Below are positions 33,627-38,774 of a stretch of 38,774 nt of DNA, one piece after another. This stretch comes from Caldimonas tepidiphila (GTDB taxonomy: Bacteria > Pseudomonadota > Gammaproteobacteria > Burkholderiales > Burkholderiaceae_C). The stretch lies in contig NZ_QXMG01000053.1 of NCBI RefSeq assembly GCF_003569765.1, positions 1-38,774 on the forward strand, given 5' to 3'. A program made the position numbers and the translations under genes. The notes under the pieces were generated by a model. The model ran no database searches, was not told where the DNA came from, and saw only the letters and a list, made by a program, of their open reading frames with translations. Every line of letters starts with the position of its first letter. The first letter of the stretch is position 1.

Positions 33627-34607
33627 ATGCAAGCCCTGATGTGCCACGCCTTCGGCCCGATCGACACGCTGCGCGTCGAGGACGTGCCCGAGCCGCAGCC
33701 CGGCCCCGGCCAGGTGCTGGTCGACGTGCAGGCCGCGTCGCTGAACTTCCCCGATGCGCTGATCGTGCAGGGCCTCTACCAGGTCAAGCCCGCGCTGCCC
33801 TTCTCGCCGGGCGCCGAGCTCGCCGGCGTGGTGCGCGCCGTCGGCGAGGGCGTGGCCGGCGTGCAGCCGGGCGACCGCGTCATCGCCTCGTCGGGCCACG
33901 GCGCCTTCGCGCAGTGCTGCGTGGTCGACGCCGCGCGGCTGATGCCCCTGCCCGAGGGCATGGACTTCGAGCTCGGCGCCTCCTTCGTGCTGACCTACGG
34001 CACCTCGCTGCACGCGCTGAAGACGGTCGCGCGGCTGCAGCCCGGCGAGACGCTGCTGGTGCTCGGCGCCGCGGGCGGCGTGGGGCTGGCGGCGATCGAG
34101 ATCGCCAAGGCGATGGGCGCGCGCGTGATCGCGGCGGCCTCCAACGAGGACAAGCTCGCGCTGTGCCGCCAGGTCGGCGCTGACGAGACCATCGACTACT
34201 CGCGCGAGGACCTCAGGAAGCGCGTCGACGCGCTGACCGACGGCCGCGGTGCCGACGTAGTCTACGACCCGGTCGGCGGCCCCTACACCGAGCCGGCGCT
34301 GCGCGCGACCGGCTGGCGCGGCCGCTTCCTGGTGGTGGGCTTCGCGGCCGGCGAGATCCCGAAGATCCCGCTGAACCTCGCGCTGCTCAAGGAGCGCGCG
34401 ATCCTCGGCGTCTACTGGGGCGACTCGGTGCGGCGCGACCCGGCCGGGCACCGCGCCAACATGCGGCAGCTCGCCGAGTGGTTCGCCGCCGGCAAGGTGC
34501 GGCCGGTGATCAGCGAGCGCGTGACGCTCGCGCAGGCCGCGGACGCGATCGCGCGGCTGGCGAACCGGCAGGTGAAGGGCAAGGTGGTGGTGTTGCCGCA
34601 GGGGTGA
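33627..34607 (+). CDS. NADPH:quinone oxidoreductase family protein
   Basis: A 326-residue zinc-independent medium-chain dehydrogenase/reductase. The N-terminal GroES-like domain (residues 1-120) has PGAELAGVVRAVGEGV near 55-70 and no zinc-ligand Cys cluster. The nucleotide-binding domain has VLGAAGGVGLAAIEIAKAMGA near residues 145-165, then ADVVYDPVGG near 210 and IPKIPLNLALLKERAILGVYWG near 245. It is probably a quinone or enoyl reductase using NADPH. The C-terminal VKGKVVVLPQG is standard. It has the ribosome site AAAGGAGA and follows the alcohol dehydrogenase by 32 bases. It is the last gene of the plus-strand operon, followed by hairpins. Confidence 0.93.
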   Translation: MQALMCHAFGPIDTLRVEDVPEPQPGPGQVLVDVQAASLNFPDALIVQGLYQVKPALPFSPGAELAGVVRAVGEGVAGVQPGDRVIASSGHGAFAQCCVVDAARLMPLPEGMDFELGASFVLTYGTSLHALKTVARLQPGETLLVLGAAGGVGLAAIEIAKAMGARVIAAASNEDKLALCRQVGADETIDYSREDLRKRVDALTDGRGADVVYDPVGGPYTEPALRATGWRGRFLVVGFAAGEIPKIPLNLALLKERAILGVYWGDSVRRDPAGHRANMRQLAEWFAAGKVRPVISERVTLAQAADAIARLANRQVKGKVVVLPQG

Positions 34608-34640
34608 GCGCGGAGCCCGCCACCGTCCCCGGAAAACAGC

Positions 34641-34667
34641 AGGTCCCCCGGGGGAGCCGAGGGACCT
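34641..34667 (+). terminator. Hairpin after the plus-strand catabolic operon
   Basis: AGGTCCC (34641-34647) pairs with GGGACCT (34661-34667). The inside contains a second palindrome, TCCCCCGGGGGA (34644-34655). It begins 34 bases past the stop codon of the last operon gene. Confidence 0.5.
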
Positions 34668-34682
34668 CCTTCAGGCTTCCGC

Positions 34683-34711
34683 GCAGATCGCCCTCGTGAG
34701 GGTCGATCTGC
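34683..34711 (+). terminator. Second, longer hairpin in tandem
   Basis: GCAGATCG-CCCTC at 34683-34695 pairs with GAGGG-T-CGATCTGC at 34698-34711, a stem of about 13 pairs with a single bulged T and a tiny central turn. It lies close behind the first hairpin. No coding sequence was seen in the 420 bases 34608-35027. Confidence 0.45.
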
Positions 34712-34919
34712 CGGGAGCCGCCTGCGTGGCTTGGCGCACGGGGGAATCCGGTAGGCAGGCAAGTGCCGACCTTGTCGCTGGCTGGCGCGATGCCGCGAGC
34801 GAGGCGGCCAATGCAGCCTGCAGGTGGCATCGAGCGGGCGGGGAGCGGCAGATGGCTCCGATCGTGATCGACCGCACAAGCCACCCGAGCGTCACACCCG
34901 ATTACAGAAAGATCGCGTG

Positions 34920-34948
34920 TTGACACATAACAAACAGATAAACACAAT
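34920..34948 (+). promoter_or_regulatory. Candidate promoter upstream of the diguanylate cyclase genes
   Basis: TTGACA (34920-34925), a 17-base spacer, CACAAT (34943-34948), inside a short AT-rich patch (about 34910-34965) in otherwise GC-rich DNA. The perfect -35 and standard spacing make it a plausible sigma-70 promoter. Confidence 0.55.
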
Positions 34949-35027
34949 CAGCCACCACTCTTGAGCGGCCTGCTGCCTGCGCTCCACCGGCGCCCACCGG
35001 GTCCTCCCCCGCACACGGCCCGGCTCC

Positions 35028-35285
35028 ATGAAACTCCCCGCTTCCGCAGCGTCCGAGGCCTTGCCCGATGCCAGGCGCCTGGAGGCCGCTCCGCTGGCCG
35101 ACGCCCTCCTCGTGCAACGCCTTCATGACGGCACCGCAGCGGTCGCGTCCCCGCCGCCGCGGCTCGCGCACCTCGGCACGATGATGGACGGCCGGGGCGG
35201 CGATCCCGGCGCCCCGCGTCGGCTCGACTCGCTGGAGGACCGGCTCACGGTGCAGGACGAGTGGAAGGCGGCCGTGCCGCGATGA
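35028..35285 (+). CDS. Possible small gene coupled to the diguanylate cyclase
   Basis: An open frame of 85 residues whose stop overlaps the start of the diguanylate cyclase gene as ATGA (35282-35285), an arrangement typical of translational coupling. It begins 80 bases downstream of a good promoter candidate. The sequence (MKLPASAASEALPDARRLEA and on) is alanine-, leucine- and arginine-rich with no membrane segment, signal or known family. In this GC-rich DNA such frames arise by chance, so it may be only a 5' leader. Confidence 0.35.
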   Translation: MKLPASAASEALPDARRLEAAPLADALLVQRLHDGTAAVASPPPRLAHLGTMMDGRGGDPGAPRRLDSLEDRLTVQDEWKAAVPR

Positions 35286-37027
35286 GCGGGCTGCGGTCCT
35301 GGGCGCTGCGCCTGCTGGCCCTGGCGTGGGGCGCGCTGTTCCTGCCGGCGGGTGCCCTGGCCGCGCTGCCCGCGCTGCTGCTCGACGACCGCACGCTCCG
35401 CGTCGAAGCCTGGCCGTCCGCGACGGTGCGCTCCGATCCCTTCGGGACGCTCACGCTCGGCGAGGTGCTCGCCTCGCCCGCGCGCTTCGCCGTGCCGGAC
35501 TCGGCCTACGCCACGCTCGGCCTGCGCAAGGACGTGGTCTGGCTGCGGGTGCCGCTGGCGGTCGCGCCGTCCTCGGACGGGCGCTGGATCCTCGACATCG
35601 ACTACCCGGTGCTCAACCGCATCGACGTGCACCTTGTCGGCCCCGCGGGGCCGGTGCAGCACACCGTGCTCGGCAGCCTGCTGCCCCGCGCGCAGCGCCC
35701 GCTGGCCAGTCGCACCCACGCGGTCGAGCTTGCGCTGCAGCCCGGGACCCGCTACGACTTGCTGCTGCGCGTCGAGCACAGCGGCGCACACGTGCTGCCG
35801 ATCACGCTGAACAAGCCGGCGGCCTTCCATGCCCGCTCGCAGCAGGAGCAGATGCTGCAGGGCCTGCTCACCGGCTTCGGGCTGTGCCTGCTGCTCTACA
35901 GCCTGATGCAGGCCGTGAACCTGCGCGAGCCCCTGTTCTTCCGCTACGCGCTCCTGATCAGCGGCAGCATCCTGTTCTCGGCGTTCCAGTTTGGCATCGG
36001 CGCGCAGTACCTCTGGAGCGACAACCGCTGGATCGAGCAGCACATGGCCGGACTGTCGGCCCTGCTGGCCGCGGGCGGCACCTTCCTGTTCGTCGAGCGG
36101 GCGCTGGCTGGCGCGCCGACATGGCGCCACTTCGGCACCGCGATGCGGCTCGGCGCGGCCGTGCTGCTCGTCACCGGCGTGGCGCACGCGGCGGACTGGA
36201 TCGACACGCACGCGGTGAGCGCGGTGGTCAGCAGCGTCGGCCTGCTGCCGGCGCTGATGGGCATCCCGGGCAGCGTCCGGCTGCTGAGGCGCGGCGACAG
36301 CGTCGGCGCCTACCTGCTCCTCGCCTGGGCGGGCTACTTCGTGGCGACCGCGACGATGGTCGGCGTGGTCCAGGGCCGCATCGACGTCGGCTTCTGGACC
36401 CTGCACTCCTTCCAGCTCGGCGCGACCTTCGACATGCTGGCCTTCATGCGCGTCGTGAGCCTGCGCAGCCAGGCCATTCACGCCGCCGCCCGGCATGCGG
36501 TGCGCGAGCGCGACGTGCTGCATTCGCTGGCCCACACCGACGCGCTGACCGGCCTGCCCAACCGCCGCGGCCTGGACGCCGCCCTCGCCGCCGCACTGCC
36601 GGGCTGCACGCCCGGGCATCTGCTCGCGCTCTACATGCTGGACCTCGACGGCTTCAAGCAGGTCAACGACACGCACGGCCACGAGGTCGGCGACGAACTG
36701 CTGCTCGCGGTGGCGCAGCGCCTGCAGGCCCAGCTGCGCGCCAGCGACGTGGTCGCGCGCCTGGGCGGCGACGAGTTCGTCGTCATGGCCGAGGGATTGC
36801 CCGGGGAGCGGCAGGCGCGGGAGATCGGGACCAAGCTGATCGAGGCGTTCCGGATGCCGTTCGAGCTCGCCGGCGGCCCCGTCTGCCGCGTGGGGCTGAC
36901 CGTCGGCTACGTGCTGGTGCCGCTCGACGGCGACGATCCGGCCGAGCTGCTGCGGCGCGCGGATGCGGCGATGTACGCGGGCAAGCACGGGGGCAAGGGC
37001 AGCCTGCGGCGCGGCGTGGCGGCATAG
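35282..37027 (+). CDS. 7TM-DISM diguanylate cyclase
   Basis: A 581-residue membrane enzyme that makes c-di-GMP. A signal peptide (about residues 1-24, RLLALAWGALFLPAGALA) precedes a periplasmic 7TMR-DISMED2 beta-rich domain (about 35-180, with LRKDVVWLRVPLAV and WILDIDYPVLNRIDVHLVG). Seven membrane helices span about 190-395. The GGDEF domain follows, with DALTGLPNRRGLD near 418, LDLDGFKQVNDTHGHEVGD near 455 and GGDEFVVM near 495. An I-site RxxD (RASD) five residues upstream of GGDEF suggests product inhibition. The periplasmic domain would bind a carbohydrate-like ligand. An in-frame GTG at 35261 is possible, but the ATG at 35282 better starts the signal peptide. Confidence 0.94.
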   Translation: MSGLRSWALRLLALAWGALFLPAGALAALPALLLDDRTLRVEAWPSATVRSDPFGTLTLGEVLASPARFAVPDSAYATLGLRKDVVWLRVPLAVAPSSDGRWILDIDYPVLNRIDVHLVGPAGPVQHTVLGSLLPRAQRPLASRTHAVELALQPGTRYDLLLRVEHSGAHVLPITLNKPAAFHARSQQEQMLQGLLTGFGLCLLLYSLMQAVNLREPLFFRYALLISGSILFSAFQFGIGAQYLWSDNRWIEQHMAGLSALLAAGGTFLFVERALAGAPTWRHFGTAMRLGAAVLLVTGVAHAADWIDTHAVSAVVSSVGLLPALMGIPGSVRLLRRGDSVGAYLLLAWAGYFVATATMVGVVQGRIDVGFWTLHSFQLGATFDMLAFMRVVSLRSQAIHAAARHAVRERDVLHSLAHTDALTGLPNRRGLDAALAAALPGCTPGHLLALYMLDLDGFKQVNDTHGHEVGDELLLAVAQRLQAQLRASDVVARLGGDEFVVMAEGLPGERQAREIGTKLIEAFRMPFELAGGPVCRVGLTVGYVLVPLDGDDPAELLRRADAAMYAGKHGGKGSLRRGVAA

Positions 37028-37099
37028 CGGGCCTCTGCGGCACCGGAACCCGGGCCTGCGTCGCGCCGCCTCCGGGGCGCCGCCTCCGGGGCGCCGCCT

Positions 37100-37309
37100 T
37101 CAACGCGCCGGCGCGCGGCGCTTCGCGTGCAGCTCGCGCTTGATGTCGTGCGGCACCGGCTGCAGCGAGCGGCCGAGCCGCAGCGAGATCGCGGTGCACG
37201 GGACGTCGACGATCGCCAGGTGCAGCAGCGTGTCGGTCGTCACCTGCAGGCTCGGTGCGCTGCAGGTCTGCGCGCCGAGGCCGAGCCGGAAGAACTTGTG
37301 CTGCGCGTC
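37100..37309 (-). pseudogene. 3' fragment of an unrecognised gene
   Basis: A minus-strand open frame of 69 residues ends at 37100. It has coherent protein-like character: AQHKFFRLGLGAQTCSAPSL, then TDTLLHLAIVD and VPHDIKRELHAKRR at the C-terminus. Directly upstream, at 37310-37312, an in-frame TAG appears and the sequence changes character towards the transposase remnant. It has no start codon of its own and is best read as the C-terminal end of a gene cut by an insertion or rearrangement. The family was not recognised. Confidence 0.45.
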
Positions 37310-37399
37310 CTAACTGCGGCCAATACGAACTCCATATGCATTCCGGGGTTCATTGCTGTGATGTGATCGGACCCGAGCGCGCTGAGGTCACGCGACGTA

Positions 37400-37963
37400 G
37401 TGGGAGTGGCACGACGCCGGAGCGCGCAGGAGCCCGAGGCGGCAGCGTGCCACGAGCGCAACGGCCCGGTGCACAGCCGGCTGCTGGCACTGCGCCACTT
37501 GGCGCTGGGCTCCTCGGTGGCCAAGACCGCCGGACAGCTCGCGCTCGGCAAGAGCCAGCTCTACGACTGGATCCGGCGCTTCGAAGCCGAGGGGCTCGCC
37601 GGGCTGCACGACCGCCCGCACCCGGGCGCGCGCCAGCACTTGGCACACGAGCGAGAGGTGGAGTTCATGCGCCAGGTGCACGAGGGCCCGCCTGCGGACA
37701 GCGGCCTGAGCGCATGGCGGGGCGAGGCGGGTGCCGGCCAACCTCACGCTGCTGGTGCTGCCGCCGTACTCGCCCGAGCTCAACCCGGCCGAGATGCTGT
37801 GGCGCGAGATGCGCCAGCGCTACCTGAGCAACCGTGTCTAACCAGATCGCGAGGCACTCGACAGTGCTGTGGTCATGGCCTGGCTGAGCCTGAGCAACGA
37901 TGTCGAGCGCATCCGCCGCCTCACCAACTTCGACTGGGTCCGTCAGGCCGTCTGTAATACGGG
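37400..37963 (+). pseudogene. Broken IS630-family transposase
   Basis: Remnants of one transposase in two frames. From 37400 (frame 2) a Homeodomain/helix-turn-helix N-terminus reads RLLALRHLALGSSVAKTAGQ, then SQLYDWIRRFEAEGLAGLHDRP, through about 37730. From 37731 the frame changes and the C-terminal DDE end reads LTLLVLPPYSPELNPAEMLW, characteristic of IS630 with the last acidic residue in the PELNPAE motif. A TAA stop at 37839 interrupts it, after which the same frame continues LSNDVERIRRLTNFDWVRQA. The central catalytic part (first two Asp) is deleted, so it cannot be active. Terminal inverted repeats were not identified. Confidence 0.8.
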
Positions 37964-38239
37964 TCCCAGGAGATCCTCGAACTCGGATGCGGCCGACCAG
38001 CCGAGCATGTCGTTCGACGAGCTAAGGGCTTCAACCGGACGCTGGACCTTCCGAGAACTTCTTGGGATCCGTATAGGAGCGGTTCCAGGGGTCCAACCAA
38101 TGAAGGGTCCTATCCCCCAGGAACGCGGGGAGGTGCATGGGCTGCAACACATGTATCATTTTGTCGTACCCATCTTTGCCTCAGCTTCTTTGCCCAGCTA
38201 GGGCGTACTTGTCCACGCAGACCGCAACAGGAAGACCAC
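37964..38239. other. Non-coding segment between transposase remnant and surface-protein gene
   Basis: About 276 bases with no convincing gene. The first half carries short stop-interrupted frames on the minus strand that read like decayed coding sequence (for example WLDPWNRSYTDPKKFS near 38050-38100). The second half is lower in GC and leads to the ribosome site AGGAAG before 38240. It probably contains the promoter of the downstream gene, but none could be assigned. Confidence 0.4.
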
Positions 38240-38774
38240 ATGAGCACGTCCGACTCGATCACCACTCCCACCTTCAAAATTCTTGGTCCTGATGGAAACC
38301 CGGTGGTTGTGGGGAGCAGTGGCAATGACATCATTGAGCTCTCTGGTACCAGCAGCAGTTACCTGGTCAATGCCGGTGCAGGAAGCGATGTGCTCATCTA
38401 CGAGGTGAGCAAGCATCTTGCTGGAGAGACGAGCACTACCTTTAATGGCGGGTCGGGAACGGATACGGTCCGGTTGGTGTTTGAGACGACGGAGGCTTGG
38501 CTGCCGTTCAAGGATGCGATCAAGACGTTCTACAACTTCTTGTTGTCGCTAAAGACGAATGCGAGCGGGGAAGTAAGCGGCAACAGTAAATACACTCTCG
38601 TCCTCGAGAGCGGCACCCACACCGCCACTTTGACGGTTTCCTTGACAGAGGTGCTGCAGGTGTGGGTGGGGGGTGTTGAGATTGTTAATTCCCAAATTAA
38701 GCTGTTTGACGAAGCCGCGCCGAGCGTGACGATCACGGGCCTGGGCGGCAGCGACACCACCGTCAGCAGCCAGA
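38240..38774 (+). CDS. RTX/Ig-like large surface or secreted protein, 5' part
   Basis: An open frame from ATG at 38240 (ribosome site AGGAAG) that continues past the window end; 178 residues are visible. There is no N-terminal signal peptide, as expected for a type I-secreted protein. RTX-like glycine/aspartate segments appear early: GSSGNDIIELSG, NAGAGSDVLIYEV and NGGSGTDTVRLVF. From about residue 155, EAAPSVTITGLGGSDTTVSS resembles the start of a tandem Ig-like repeat in giant adhesins. Base composition is clearly lower in GC than the rest of the window up to about 38700 and rises after that, a sign of transfer or mosaic origin. The function (adhesin, biofilm protein or S-layer-like) is inferred. 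Confidence 0.7.
   Translation, partial: MSTSDSITTPTFKILGPDGNPVVVGSSGNDIIELSGTSSSYLVNAGAGSDVLIYEVSKHLAGETSTTFNGGSGTDTVRLVFETTEAWLPFKDAIKTFYNFLLSLKTNASGEVSGNSKYTLVLESGTHTATLTVSLTEVLQVWVGGVEIVNSQIKLFDEAAPSVTITGLGGSDTTVSSQ

Noticed and set aside
37400-37957. A 185-residue intact protein in the transposase region
   Set aside because: Only the first part resembles a transposase. The rest of this frame is out of register with the IS630 C-terminus at 37731-37963, so it is a pseudogene.
1-38774. CRISPR arrays, tRNA or rRNA genes and prophage genes
   Set aside because: No regularly spaced direct repeats, tRNA-like cloverleaf sequence with TTCGA and acceptor stem, rRNA, or phage structural genes were seen.

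Overview
The window is very GC-rich, with strong third-position GC bias, so most reading frames look open. Protein similarities (RsbQ/KAI2-like hydrolase, NhaR-type LysR regulator, ExoD, lipoproteins with an SAC-GGGG lipobox, a betaproteobacterial-type beta-oxidation cluster) point to a betaproteobacterium of the order Burkholderiales, probably free-living and motile. The lineage is inferred from protein character only. No tRNA, rRNA or CRISPR array was seen.

Layout. Positions 72-2497: glutathione S-transferase, small P-loop kinase-like ATPase and membrane-anchored metallophosphoesterase, all plus strand. Positions 2564-6103: a methyl-accepting chemotaxis protein behind a sequence that fits a sigma-28 (FliA) promoter, then a fusion of a degenerate receiver domain, an OmpR-type winged helix and an RsbQ/KAI2/D14-type alpha/beta hydrolase, then a small membrane-anchored protein. 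Positions 6174-8075: a membrane-anchored double nitroreductase of the SagB type. Positions 8119-11853: a PAS histidine kinase diverging from an MHYT-GGDEF-EAL protein across an AT-richer gap. Positions 11958-15392: TerB-like and TerC proteins, a Bax-inhibitor-1/YccA membrane protein, and a divergent NhaR-like regulator with palindromes at its start. Positions 15466-16912: a minus-strand set with an HPF/RaiA-like protein, an unknown membrane protein and ExoD. Positions 17103-20209: a pectinolytic lipoprotein pair, pectinesterase then pectate lyase, with a KdgR-like palindrome directly after a candidate -10.

Positions 20772-34607 hold a large divergent acyl-CoA catabolic region. On the minus strand are an enoyl-CoA hydratase/3-hydroxyacyl-CoA dehydrogenase fusion, a thiolase, an SDR, an APH-type phosphotransferase, an ACAD10/11-type acyl-CoA dehydrogenase and an acyl-CoA synthetase. 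This is the enzyme set known from levulinate/4-hydroxyacid catabolism (LvaE, LvaD, LvaA, LvaC) plus beta-oxidation finishing enzymes. On the plus strand are a DmdC-like acyl-CoA dehydrogenase, a PaaI-type thioesterase, a ComB-family phosphatase, a zinc alcohol dehydrogenase and a quinone oxidoreductase. The two arms diverge from a promoter region carrying three TTCTGCA elements.

Positions 34608-38774: a hairpin-rich gap, a possible small gene translationally coupled to a 7TM-DISM diguanylate cyclase, then a disturbed segment with a 3' gene fragment and a broken IS630-type transposase. The window ends inside a lower-GC gene for an RTX/Ig-like surface protein, which looks horizontally acquired. 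The strongest candidates for something under-described are the RsbQ/KAI2-like transcription-factor fusion and the phosphotransferase-centred acyl-CoA cluster with its ComB phosphatase.
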